NCBI RefSeq assembly: GCF_000264455.2
Contig: NC_017956.1
Location: 2,958,001-3,022,000, forward strand
Length of the DNA: 64,000 bases
Direction of reading: 5' to 3'
Source of the DNA: Tistrella mobilis KA081020-065
Lineage (GTDB): Bacteria; Pseudomonadota; Alphaproteobacteria; Tistrellales; Tistrellaceae
The position numbers were made by a program, and so were the translations under genes. Shown one piece after another: positions 16,133-23,906 of the stretch. How positions within the stretch are numbered: the first letter of the stretch is position 1; each line of letters starts with the position of its first letter. The notes below the pieces were generated by a model. That model saw only the letters and a program-made list of their open reading frames with translations. It made no database searches and was not told where the DNA came from.

Positions 16133-17264
16133 CGTGGCCGACGCGTCGATGGCCGATCTCATGCCCGCGCCTGGTGTAGCGCCGGACTGGATCGCGCTTG
16201 AGTCCGAGCTGCCCTGGCTGAACGACCTCGCCGGCTGCCCGCACGATCCCGTTCATCATGCCGAGGGGGATGTGCTGGTTCACACCCGCATGGTGGTAGA
16301 GGCGCTGACGGCATCCGACGCCTGGGCACGGCTGCCCGAGATGGACCGTCTCTGCGTCTTCGCAGCCGCCCTGCTCCACGACATCGCCAAGCCTGCAACC
16401 ACCCGCATCGATGCCGATGGCCGGGTGTCGCAGCCAGGCCATTCCCGCAAGGGCGCGATCATGGCCCGGGCGATCCTCTGGCGGATGGGGCTGCCTTTCG
16501 CCCTCCGCGAGCGGATCTGCACCCTGATCCTGCACCACCAGATCCCGCTTTTCCTGATCGAGAAGGACCCGCTGGAAGCGCGGCGGCGGGCGATCGAGAT
16601 CAGCCTCGGCGCCCCGAACCATCTGCTGGCGATGCTGGCCGAGGCCGATGCCCGGGGCCGGATCTGCCGCAACCCGCAGCGCCTGCTCGACAATATCGAG
16701 CTGTTCCGCGAGCTGTGCACCGAGGCCGCCTGCCTTGAGACCGCCTTCGCCTTTCCGGACGACCACAGCCGGGTGCGGTTCTTCGAAACCCGCGGCACCG
16801 ATCCGGGACATGTCCAGCACGACGATACCCGGCTGACGGTAACGATGCTTGCCGGCCTGCCCGGCGCGGGCAAGACGAGCTGGCTGAAGCGCGCCCGGCC
16901 GGAACTGCCGGTCGTGGGGCTGGACGAGATCCGCACCGGCTTCGGCGTCGATCACGGCGAGATCGAGGGCCGGGTTCTGCAGGAAGCGAAAGCCCGGGCG
17001 AAGGCTCATCTGCGGGCCGGCACCGATTTCGCCTGGAGCGGCACCAATATCGGCCGCGAGGCCCGCGGCCAGTGGATCGGCCTGTTCCGCGCCTATGGTG
17101 CGCGGGTGCGCATCGTCTATGTCGAAACCGACGAGCCCGGGCTGCGCCACGGCAACCGCAGGCGGGCCGGCCGGGTCCCCGATCCGGTGATCGACCGGAT
17201 GATCAGCCGCTGGGAAATCCCGGATCGGACCGAAGCGCACGAAATCGCGGTGGTGCTGCGCTGA
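16125..17264 (+). CDS. HD-domain phosphohydrolase fused to P-loop polynucleotide-kinase-like ATPase
   Basis: This 379-aa two-domain protein has an N-terminal HD domain: VLVHTRMVVEAL, ALLHDIAKPATTRIDADG (the HD pair) and LILHHQIPLF supply metal ligands. The C-terminal P-loop NTPase has MLAGLPGAGKTSWLKRA (Walker A), VVGLDEIRTGFG, a lid-like segment and RIVYVETDEPGLRHGNRRRAGRVPDPVIDRMISRWEIPDRTEAHEI, the tail seen in bacterial Pnkp-like kinases. HD plus kinase is reminiscent of nucleic-acid end-healing enzymes (phosphatase plus 5'-kinase) or of tRNA-repair proteins. RNA or DNA end processing is therefore an inference. The ATG at 16125 has GGAG eight bases upstream but lies inside the inverted repeat. 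Confidence 0.8.
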   Translation: MPVVADASMADLMPAPGVAPDWIALESELPWLNDLAGCPHDPVHHAEGDVLVHTRMVVEALTASDAWARLPEMDRLCVFAAALLHDIAKPATTRIDADGRVSQPGHSRKGAIMARAILWRMGLPFALRERICTLILHHQIPLFLIEKDPLEARRRAIEISLGAPNHLLAMLAEADARGRICRNPQRLLDNIELFRELCTEAACLETAFAFPDDHSRVRFFETRGTDPGHVQHDDTRLTVTMLAGLPGAGKTSWLKRARPELPVVGLDEIRTGFGVDHGEIEGRVLQEAKARAKAHLRAGTDFAWSGTNIGREARGQWIGLFRAYGARVRIVYVETDEPGLRHGNRRRAGRVPDPVIDRMISRWEIPDRTEAHEIAVVLR

Positions 17265-17294
17265 GCCGCGACAGACGCACAGTCTGCCCGCCAG

Positions 17295-17367
17295 ATGTCA
17301 TGACATTCATGCCGCCCAGCCATCCATCTGCCGGGCTTGTACGGCAGCCGTGGCCGCCCGACATGTC
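17295..17367. promoter_or_regulatory. Two short palindromes upstream of dps
   Basis: A perfect 12-bp palindrome ATGTCATGACAT (17295-17306) and an 8-bp palindrome GACATGTC (17360-17367) lie in the 180-bp gap before the Dps gene. They share a GTCATGAC/GACATGTC flavour and could be operator halves. No regulator is assigned. Confidence 0.3.
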
Positions 17368-17444
17368 AGGGGCGGGACAGGCCGGAACCGGCCCATGTCC
17401 CGGCGGATTTCCCCTCCAGACCCGGAACACGGAGCCCGAGCATC

Positions 17445-17948
17445 ATGCCGAAGAAAACGCCCGCCGCCGACCTCGCCACCCCGTCCGATCTCGGCGGCAA
17501 GAATGCCCGCGGAGTGGCCGAGGTGCTGAACGCCATTCTGGCCGACAGCTTCGCGCTCTACCTCAAGACCAAGAATTTCCACTGGCACGTGTCGGGCCCG
17601 CATTTCCGGGACTATCACCTGCTGCTCGACGAGCAGGCGACCCAGATCCTGGGCACCACCGACCAGATCGCCGAGCGGGTCCGCAAGATCGGCCACACCA
17701 CGCTGCGCTCGATCGGCCACATCTCGAAACTGCAGTCGATCAAGGACAACGACGCCGAGTTCGTATCGGCCCGCGACATGCTGACGGAGCTGCGCGAGGA
17801 CAATCTGGCCCTGGTGAAGCAGCTGCGCGAGGCTAAGGAGATCGTCGACGAAGCCAAGGACAACGCCACCTCCGGCATCCTGGACGAGTGGACCGATCTT
17901 GCCGAGCAGCGCGCCTGGTTCCTGTTCGAGGCCGCGCGCGAGGGCTGA
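17445..17948 (+). CDS. dps: Dps family ferritin-like DNA-protection protein
   Basis: This 167-aa dodecameric ferritin stores iron and consumes H2O2 while protecting DNA. The Dps signature LYLKTKNFHWHVSGPHFRDYHLLLDEQATQI holds the inter-subunit ferroxidase ligands (His of FHWH, further His and the Asp/Glu of DEQ). The Lys/Ala N-terminal tail may contact DNA. An earlier in-frame ATG at 17337 would lie in the presumed promoter; the ATG at 17445 gives the family's usual length. Palindromes upstream suggest stress or iron control. Confidence 0.92.
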   Translation: MPKKTPAADLATPSDLGGKNARGVAEVLNAILADSFALYLKTKNFHWHVSGPHFRDYHLLLDEQATQILGTTDQIAERVRKIGHTTLRSIGHISKLQSIKDNDAEFVSARDMLTELREDNLALVKQLREAKEIVDEAKDNATSGILDEWTDLAEQRAWFLFEAAREG

Positions 17949-17955
17949 ACCCGGC

Positions 17956-18492
17956 TCAGACGCTGACCTTCGCCCGCCGGAGCAGGCGGCGGAGCCCGTC
18001 ATCGTCCAGATCCGCCACAGCCAGCATCGCCGCATAAGGGTCGCCTTCCAGACCGAGCACCGCCGCGAAGGCGGGCTCGGTCTTGAGGCCTCGGTTGCGC
18101 GCGCCGATCACCTGCCGCCGCAAACCCGGCCCGCCGAGGGCGAGCAGCCGGCGCTCCGCCTCGAAATGGCGCCAGCCCGGCTGCTCCGCCACCGGCAGCG
18201 GGCTGCCGAAGATTTCGACCGGCCAGCCGGCCGAGACGAAGCGCACCACCACCGGTCGGCCGTCGCCGCACCAGCGATGCACCGAAAAGCCGGGCAGGTG
18301 GCGGAAATCGGCCCAGGCCACCGCCGCCAGCGCCTCGGGATCGGGGGCATGGCACAGCAGGTCGATATCGCTCTCCGCCCGGTCGAGGCCAAGCGGCGGC
18401 GTGCCGGCCGGATGCGGATCGAAGCCTTCCAGACGGCCGGGACAGCCGATCCGGCGCAGGGCTTCCTGATAGGGCGGACGTTGTCGGATCAT
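17956..18492 (-). CDS. DUF4269-like nucleotidyltransferase-fold protein
   Basis: This 178-aa protein has [26 protein letters not shown], matching the GT(I/P)P(I/L)G(I/L)D...SD(L/I)DIIC motif of DUF4269, a family with a nucleotidyltransferase-like core. The Asp-X-Asp pair is present. Its activity is unknown. The frame extends to 18654, but AGGA lies eight bases before the ATG at 18492, and the longer version would cover the recR promoter region. It runs opposite to both neighbours, converging with dps 7 bp away. Confidence 0.7.
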   Translation of the reverse strand: MIRQRPPYQEALRRIGCPGRLEGFDPHPAGTPPLGLDRAESDIDLLCHAPDPEALAAVAWADFRHLPGFSVHRWCGDGRPVVVRFVSAGWPVEIFGSPLPVAEQPGWRHFEAERRLLALGGPGLRRQVIGARNRGLKTEPAFAAVLGLEGDPYAAMLAVADLDDDGLRRLLRRAKVSV

Positions 18493-18644
18493 GCCCCGAT
18501 CCTGCAATCCCGCCCTCTCGCCGTCCAGCGCCACGCACTGCCGCAGGCCTAGGAAGCGGCGGAAGACTGACCTATAGTCGGCATCCGCCCGCCCCGACGC
18601 GACCCGCCCCCCCGACACGCCCCACCCCGGACCCACGAGACCCC

Positions 18645-19244
18645 ATGGCCGCACCCGAGATCGAGAAGCTCGTGACCCTGCTCGCCCGCCTGCCGGGGCT
18701 GGGCCCGCGCTCGGCCAGGCGCGCGGCGCTGACCCTGCTGAGACGGCGCGAGGCGCTGATGCTGCCGCTGGCCGACGCGCTGGCCAAGGCGGCGGCCGAG
18801 GTCAAGAGCTGCACGATCTGCGGCAATCTGGATGCCCGCGACCCCTGCGGGGTCTGCGCCGACGAGCGGCGCGACCCGGCCCAGCTCTGCGTGGTGGAAC
18901 AGGTGGCGGATCTCTGGGCGATGGAGCGCGCCGGTGCTTTCCGCGGCCGGTATCACGTGCTGGGGGGCACGCTCTCGGCGCTCGACGGCATCGGTCCCGA
19001 CGAACTCGGCATCCCGAAACTGGCGGCACGGGTCGCGGAAGGCGGCGTCACCGAGGTGGTGATGGCCCTCCCCGCCACCGTCGACGGCCAGACCACCGCC
19101 CATTACATCGCCGACCGGCTGGCGGAAGCGGCGCCCGAGGCCAACATCACCCGCCTCGCCCATGGCATGCCGGTGGGCGGCGCGCTCGACTATATGGATG
19201 ACGGCACCATTCAGGCGGCGCTCAAGGCGCGCCGGCCGGTCTGA
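18645..19244 (+). CDS. recR: Recombination mediator RecR
   Basis: RecR works with RecF/RecO to load RecA on gapped DNA. The 199-aa protein has the N-terminal HhH ([17 protein letters not shown]), a C4 zinc finger [16 protein letters not shown], and a TOPRIM domain with [39 protein letters not shown] and ending in the Walker-B-like [15 protein letters not shown]. All are canonical. It normally follows ybaB directly; here a five-gene block intervenes. A TATAGT at 18573 may be its own -10. Confidence 0.96.
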   Translation: MAAPEIEKLVTLLARLPGLGPRSARRAALTLLRRREALMLPLADALAKAAAEVKSCTICGNLDARDPCGVCADERRDPAQLCVVEQVADLWAMERAGAFRGRYHVLGGTLSALDGIGPDELGIPKLAARVAEGGVTEVVMALPATVDGQTTAHYIADRLAEAAPEANITRLAHGMPVGGALDYMDDGTIQAALKARRPV

Positions 19245-19260
19245 GGGAACGCCCGCGCCG

Positions 19261-20571
19261 ATGGCCCGCCTGCTGCTGCTCACCGCCGGAACCGAGGGGG
19301 ATGTCCGCCCCTTCGTCAATCTGGCGACGCGGCTGGTGGCACGCGGTCACGAGGTGGGGCTGGCCGCCCCCGCAGGCGATGCGGAGATGGTCGCCGAAAG
19401 CGGCGCGCAGCATCTGAAACTCGCCATCGATTTCCGCGACATGGCCCGGCAGGGGCAAGCCCATGCCGCCGGCCTGCCCGGGCTGATCGACCGGCTGACC
19501 CGTACCCACACGCTTACCGGGGCCGGCACGCTGACCCGCGTTGCCGACGCGCTGTTCGAGACCACCGCCCGCGGACGCAGCTTCCGGCCCGACGCGATCA
19601 TCGCCCATCCGAAATATACCGGCGCCGCCGATCTGGCCCAGGCGCTGCAGGTGCCCTGGGCGCAGGTGGCGCTGCTGCCCTGCATCGCCCCGACCGCCGT
19701 AGTGCCCAATGCCGCCCTCTTTGCCCGCGACATGGGCCCCTGGGCGAACCGGGCGAGCTATTGCCTCACCCCCCTGCTCGCCCGGCCGCTGGCCGGCCGC
19801 ACCGATCGCTGGCGGGCGGACATCCTGGGCCTGCCCCCCAGGCGCAAGGCGCCGCCGCCTGCGGCCCGGCTGGTGCTCAACGCCTTTTCCGCGGCCCTGC
19901 TGCCGCGTATCGACGACTGGGGGCCCGAGGTCGTGACCACCGGCTTCTGGCGTGCGGAAGACGACGCGGCGGCCGATGCCGGCCTGCCGATCGAGGCGGC
20001 GGCCTTCGCCACCCGCGCAACCGCCCGCAGGCGGCCGCTGATCCATATCGGGTTCGGCAGCATGAGCGGGGTGGACGGCAACGGCGTCGCACGCTCTCTG
20101 GCCCGCGCGATCGAGCGCGCCGACGTGGCGGCGCTGGTCACCACCGGCTGGGGCGGGATCGACGGCCGGGCGCTGGACCGCCTGGCCGGCGACCGGGTGC
20201 TGGTGCTGGACCGCATGCCCCATGCCCGGGTCTTCCCGCATGTCGATCTGGTGGTTCATCACGGCGGGGTGGGCACGCTGGCGAGCGGGCTGATGGCCGA
20301 CCGCGCGGCGGTGATCTGCCCCTGGGGCGCCGATCAGCCCTTCTGGGCGGCCCGGGCCGTGGACGGCGGCTATGGCCTGCGCGGGCCCGGGCTGCGCCAG
20401 CTGGCGGCGGGGGGGCTGGGCACCGGCGACCGGCTTGGCCGCACGATCCGCCGCGCGCTCCGCCACGGCCCGCTGACCGACACCGCCCGCCGGATCGGCC
20501 GCAGGCTGCGCGCCGAGGATGGCGCGCATGCGGCGATGCTGGCGATCGAGGATATGCTGCGCAGCAGGTGA
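19261..20571 (+). CDS. GT1-type glycosyltransferase (UGT/erythromycin CIII-like)
   Basis: This 436-aa GT-B enzyme probably moves a sugar from an NDP-sugar to a lipid or small hydrophobic acceptor. The N-terminus RLLLLTAGTEGDVRPFVNLATRLVARGHEV and the C-terminal donor motif FPHVDLVVHHGGVGTLASGLMADRAAVICPWGADQPFWAARAV (HHGG.GT) match bacterial UGTs such as sterol/rhamnolipid/MGT-type transferases. The ATG at 19261 follows recR by 16 bp; the longer frame from 19162 lies in recR. It converges with the metalloenzyme gene at 20574. Confidence 0.87.
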   Translation: MARLLLLTAGTEGDVRPFVNLATRLVARGHEVGLAAPAGDAEMVAESGAQHLKLAIDFRDMARQGQAHAAGLPGLIDRLTRTHTLTGAGTLTRVADALFETTARGRSFRPDAIIAHPKYTGAADLAQALQVPWAQVALLPCIAPTAVVPNAALFARDMGPWANRASYCLTPLLARPLAGRTDRWRADILGLPPRRKAPPPAARLVLNAFSAALLPRIDDWGPEVVTTGFWRAEDDAAADAGLPIEAAAFATRATARRRPLIHIGFGSMSGVDGNGVARSLARAIERADVAALVTTGWGGIDGRALDRLAGDRVLVLDRMPHARVFPHVDLVVHHGGVGTLASGLMADRAAVICPWGADQPFWAARAVDGGYGLRGPGLRQLAAGGLGTGDRLGRTIRRALRHGPLTDTARRIGRRLRAEDGAHAAMLAIEDMLRSR

Positions 20572-20573
20572 GG

Positions 20574-21704
20574 TCAGGCGGCGACGCAACCGCAGGCGGC
20601 GCTGCGGATGCGGACCAGCGAGCCCGCGCGGCCGGTCGCGGCCGTGCCGGCGATGATGTCATCGGCCCGCGGCCCGAAAATGTGCTGGCCGCGATCGCCC
20701 AGAATCGTGATCGCCGGGCAGACGATGTCCAGGTGATACTGGGTGTGGGGTGTCAGCCCCAGGCCGATATGAATGGTGCCGGTCCGGCCGCCATAGAGTT
20801 CGTTGATGGCGGTGTTGGCGTCGTAGAGTTCCAGTGTGCAGTTCACCGCGAAGCCGAACTCCCACATGATCCGATAGCGGCTGTCGACGTCGAACATCCG
20901 CTCCAGCATCTCCACCGCCGGCGCCGCTTCGGGCGTCAGTGCCTCCAGCCGGACGATATGGCCGCGTTCGATGGTGGCGAGCATCGGCCCGCGCTGCATG
21001 GCCGCCAGGCGGCTGTGGATCCGCGCCTGATCGGCCGGATGATAGCTGGGGGCGCCATTGTGCAGGATCGGATAGCCCTCGATCACCATCTGCCCGTCGA
21101 TGCCGAGCGAGAGGTCGGCGCTGTAATCATAGACGTCCAGCGGCAGGGCGCTGACTTCACCCGACGGCGCCAGCTGCTGCTCTCCCCAGCCGAGGAAACC
21201 GGCCTGCTCGTTCCAGACGTACCTGTCCGACATGTGGTCGAAGCGGGCGCGGGTGCCGTAGCGCGGATCAACGATCTCCATGAAGGCCGACTGCTCGGCC
21301 GTCGCGAAGAACTGATCGACCAGCTCCTGCTGGGCGGCCGGGTCGGTCGCCTCGATCATCCGGATGCCGTGGGCCAGCTTGTCCATGTCGGTCGGCGTCG
21401 AATTGCAGGCCAGCGCCAGAAGCTTGCGCCGGGCGCCGATCGTGCCGGCCGGCGGCGACTTGTAATAGACGTCGGGAGAAATGACCAGGATATGCGCCGT
21501 CTCGGGCATCTGGTCCAGAATCTCGGAGAAGGACTGCCCCTTCTCGTAGAACAGCGTCATGTCACCGGCATAGCCGCCGCCACCCCGCCCCAGCCGGACC
21601 TCGAAACGATCGGCTGCCGACCGGTTGGTGACGAAAACGAAGGTGGCGCCCTCCGGGTCGCCGAACTGCCGCATCGCGGTCGGGTCGATGATGATCCGGT
21701 CCAT
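20574..21704 (-). CDS. M29 aminopeptidase/NicX-fold metalloenzyme in a peptide-associated cassette
   Basis: This 376-aa protein has an unfamiliar N-terminal half. Its C-terminal half keeps the ligand pattern of the M29 aminopeptidase (AmpS/AmpT) fold: Glu183 in LAPSGEVSALP, Glu282 in WEFGFAVN, His312 in GTIHIGLG, and His324/Asp326 in YHLDIV. In M29 enzymes these bind two metals. The related NicX-type ring-cleaving dioxygenases use a similar His/His/Asp set for Fe(II), so peptidase or oxygenase activity are both possible. The RBS AGAGG precedes the ATG by six bases. Upstream on the same strand lie two hairpins and a 16-codon gene with a strong RBS, suggesting the peptide is the substrate. The C-terminus ends AACGCVAA. 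Confidence 0.7.
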   Translation of the reverse strand: MDRIIIDPTAMRQFGDPEGATFVFVTNRSAADRFEVRLGRGGGGYAGDMTLFYEKGQSFSEILDQMPETAHILVISPDVYYKSPPAGTIGARRKLLALACNSTPTDMDKLAHGIRMIEATDPAAQQELVDQFFATAEQSAFMEIVDPRYGTRARFDHMSDRYVWNEQAGFLGWGEQQLAPSGEVSALPLDVYDYSADLSLGIDGQMVIEGYPILHNGAPSYHPADQARIHSRLAAMQRGPMLATIERGHIVRLEALTPEAAPAVEMLERMFDVDSRYRIMWEFGFAVNCTLELYDANTAINELYGGRTGTIHIGLGLTPHTQYHLDIVCPAITILGDRGQHIFGPRADDIIAGTAATGRAGSLVRIRSAACGCVAA

Positions 21705-21748
21705 TGCCCACCTCTTGCCTGATCACATGACATGCAAGTCTTCATCAA

Positions 21749-21812
21749 GTGGCGTGGTGCGACACGCTGCGTGCGCGCACCACGCCACCCCGCATCCGTC
21801 AGTCAACGGATG
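21749..21812 (-). promoter_or_regulatory. Pair of hairpins between the 16-aa peptide gene and the metalloenzyme
   Basis: GTGGCGTGGTGCG (21749-21761) pairs perfectly with CGCACCACGCCAC (21776-21788), a 13-bp stem with a further CACG/CGTG pairing in its loop. CATCCGT (21793-21799) pairs with ACGGATG (21806-21812). No U-run follows on the minus strand, so this looks like an attenuation or mRNA-stabilising structure rather than a simple terminator. Confidence 0.7.
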
Positions 21813-21826
21813 AGAAGGCCGCTGGA

Positions 21827-21877
21827 TCAGCCCAGCAGGCTGCCGAGATAGTCGGCATTCTTCTTACGGTTCTGCAT
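21827..21877 (-). CDS. Small peptide gene, MQNRKKNADYLGSLLG (candidate RiPP-like precursor)
   Basis: Seventeen codons including TGA encode a 16-residue peptide with a basic N-terminus (NRKK) and a Tyr-Leu-Gly-Ser-Leu-Leu-Gly tail. AGGGAG sits seven bases before the ATG, one of the best RBSs in this segment. An AT-rich tract (21960-22000, containing TATGAT on the minus strand) can serve as promoter. It is followed by two strong hairpins and then the M29/NicX-fold gene. High peptide expression with attenuated enzyme expression is the normal layout of peptide-modification loci. Coding status is inferred; no homologue is recognised. Confidence 0.55.
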   Translation of the reverse strand: MQNRKKNADYLGSLLG

Positions 21878-22026
21878 GACACGTCTCCCTTGGTTGAGAG
21901 ACCGGAGGACCCCATCCATCCGGTCGACTTGATGGTTTCATGGGAGACGGACTCATTCAACTAACAAAAGAATCATAATTATCATGTGCAACCGTAATGG
22001 GAATGTCATCGATCGGTCGGATGGGT
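21878..22026 (-). promoter_or_regulatory. AT-rich leader/promoter region of the peptide gene
   Basis: This 149-bp gap between the beta-helix gene and the peptide start is far richer in A+T than its surroundings, especially 21955-22000 (aatcataattatcat). On the minus strand TTGCAC (21991-21986) and TATGAT (21977-21972) are visible but not at ideal spacing. It most likely holds the promoter. Confidence 0.4.
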
Positions 22027-23781
22027 TCAGGTAGTGCCCGCTGGATAGGCGGCAATCCGGTTCGTGCCCACCATGCTGGTCGTCGGCGACGGCAGGTCGA
22101 GCCCCGGGGCCCCTTCATAGCCATCAATGAGATTGCCATCGATCAGACAGCCGGTGCCTGTCACCCGGATACCGGGGAAGGGAGCCGCAGCAGTTCCCGA
22201 ACGCCGCACGACATTGCCAGTCACCTGGCAGTCGTCCGCCCGGACATAAAGCCCATGCTCCACAGAGTTGGCGATGAGGTTGTTCGAGACCTGGACGCCC
22301 GAACCATGGATCAGAATGGTGGGACCATGCCGATAGGTGGTCGGGCTGGCCAGATCACAGGTCCACTGGCAGTTGGTGATCGCACCATTGATCGCCTTGC
22401 TCGCCGTGGGTGTACCTTCGGGCACCGTTTCGACCAGCGTTTCATAGCCCCGATAACCTGTCACGCCGGTGATCCGCATATCGCCCATCGGGCCGTGATA
22501 GAAACGGCGGCAATCATCAGCATAGCAGTCGGCGATCAGCCCGCCCTTCAGGGCATCGGAAAGCCCCGCGACCATGATGCAGGTGGACGAGCGGTCAAAG
22601 AGCCCGCCACCATTTACCTTTTGAATGGTCTGAGCGGTGGCGCCCCAGGCTTCGGGGGTAATGACTTGCGGATCAATCGGCGGTGGTGTTTCGTCGGTCT
22701 CGCTCTCTTCCTCGCTCGCGTCTTGTATGATGTACATGTCCGGTGCCGCACGGTCATAAAGAACACCATCAGCCCCGACGACATAAAGCATGTTGTCCTC
22801 AAGACCGGTGGGGGCGGTTCCTGCCCGATAGACCACGATGTCACCGACCTCGAACGCGTCGAGCCCCGTGGTCTGGGTGGTCACGGAGGACGTCAGTACC
22901 ACGTCGACCTGCTGCCGGGGGCCACCACAACCATGGAAGCGGTTGGCGATGAAATTGAACCCGCGGATCGTGACGTCATTGGTCGTGGACTTCGCCGCCG
23001 GATGGATCACGATCCCATAGCGGCACGAGCTGAAATGGGTCCGGGTCACGAGGAAGTTGCGGCCGAAGCCGACAATTCCCATGCGCATATTGTAGAAGCG
23101 ACAGAAGGCGAACTCACTGTCCAGGTCGGCCCGGCCTGTGGTGTTACAGAGCACGAAGCCGATGGTCCGCGCCCCATACCCGTTGACCGATGTCGAGATG
23201 CCGTCGGGCAGGGGCGCACTGCCGTCGATCCAGCCTTCGAAACTGATGCCCGTGACCCAGATGCGCGTGGATGACGCGCGGGTGAACATGACCTTGAGAT
23301 TCTCCCCCGCCTTGATCACCGGCCGGTCCCAGCCCTCGCCTTCCCCCTTCAGCTGCGTGGTTGTCGGGATGTGGACGGTACGGTCCAGCGTGATGGTACC
23401 GCTGAAGACGACGACACCACCGAATCCCGCGGCATTGATCGCCCGCTCGATCTGCGCCGCCGCGTGGGGGATCGTTACCGTCGTGGCGCCATTCGCCCTG
23501 ACATTGCCGATACCGTACCAGGCCGTCCGCACCGGCCCCTGATCGATCCGGCGCCAGACCCCGATCCGGGTATCGGTGTCGGAGTTGACGCAGTCGAAGA
23601 CCATGCCCTCGTCGATCCTGTCGGCATACGGGCCGGTCGGGACTTCAAGACGAAAGGTGCCGCCGCCATCATCGTCGTAGACGTGATATCCGGCGACGAT
23701 CGCCACGTCGCCCGGGCTCGGCAGGGCCCCCACAGGCGGCTGCTGCATCGCGGCGACGGTCTGATAGGTGAAAGTGGCCAT
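22027..23781 (-). CDS. Right-handed beta-helix (pectate-lyase-like / tailspike-like) protein
   Basis: This 584-aa protein starts MATFTYQTVAAMQQPPVGALPSPGDVAIVAGYHVYDDDGGGTF, a capping module seen before beta-helix repeats in phage tailspikes and surface proteins. It continues with many short beta-strand turns (ISFEGWIDGS, VTIRGFNFIANRF, ITNCQWTC, VSNNLIANSVEHGLYVRADDCQVTGNVVRRSG, IRVTGTGCLIDGNLIDGYEG) typical of parallel beta-helix proteins. No signal peptide is visible. AGGAGG precedes the ATG. Base composition and codon use are clearly less GC-rich than in neighbouring genes, indicating transfer. Whether it degrades a polysaccharide or is a phage remnant is open. Confidence 0.7.
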   Translation of the reverse strand: MATFTYQTVAAMQQPPVGALPSPGDVAIVAGYHVYDDDGGGTFRLEVPTGPYADRIDEGMVFDCVNSDTDTRIGVWRRIDQGPVRTAWYGIGNVRANGATTVTIPHAAAQIERAINAAGFGGVVVFSGTITLDRTVHIPTTTQLKGEGEGWDRPVIKAGENLKVMFTRASSTRIWVTGISFEGWIDGSAPLPDGISTSVNGYGARTIGFVLCNTTGRADLDSEFAFCRFYNMRMGIVGFGRNFLVTRTHFSSCRYGIVIHPAAKSTTNDVTIRGFNFIANRFHGCGGPRQQVDVVLTSSVTTQTTGLDAFEVGDIVVYRAGTAPTGLEDNMLYVVGADGVLYDRAAPDMYIIQDASEEESETDETPPPIDPQVITPEAWGATAQTIQKVNGGGLFDRSSTCIMVAGLSDALKGGLIADCYADDCRRFYHGPMGDMRITGVTGYRGYETLVETVPEGTPTASKAINGAITNCQWTCDLASPTTYRHGPTILIHGSGVQVSNNLIANSVEHGLYVRADDCQVTGNVVRRSGTAAAPFPGIRVTGTGCLIDGNLIDGYEGAPGLDLPSPTTSMVGTNRIAAYPAGTT

Positions 23782-23871
23782 TGGCCTCCTGCTCCTGGGA
23801 TGGAAGGCGCCCCGTCGGCACCTTCGGCATCGCCCAGCATGGCAAGCGGCGTCCGTCTTCCCGATTCGTCT

Positions 23872-23895
23872 TCTGTTGCAACATGTTGCAACAGA
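23872..23895. promoter_or_regulatory. 24-bp perfect palindrome between rmuC and the beta-helix gene
   Basis: The half-site TCTGTTGCAACA (23872-23883) is followed by its exact reverse complement, with no spacer. It lies 91 bp upstream of the beta-helix start and 11 bp beyond the rmuC stop. Both flanking genes are read on the minus strand and no U-run follows, so an operator or partition-like binding site is more likely than a terminator. Confidence 0.75.
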
Positions 23896-23906
23896 CCGGC
23901 GCACCC

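Noticed and set aside
21867-21956. 30-aa minus-strand ORF overlapping the 16-aa peptide gene
   Set aside because: No RBS at its ATG (21956); the peptide frame has the strong RBS.
22027-23781. Prophage or gene-transfer-agent remnant
   Set aside because: Only a single tailspike-like protein; no capsid, portal, terminase, integrase or lysis genes adjacent.
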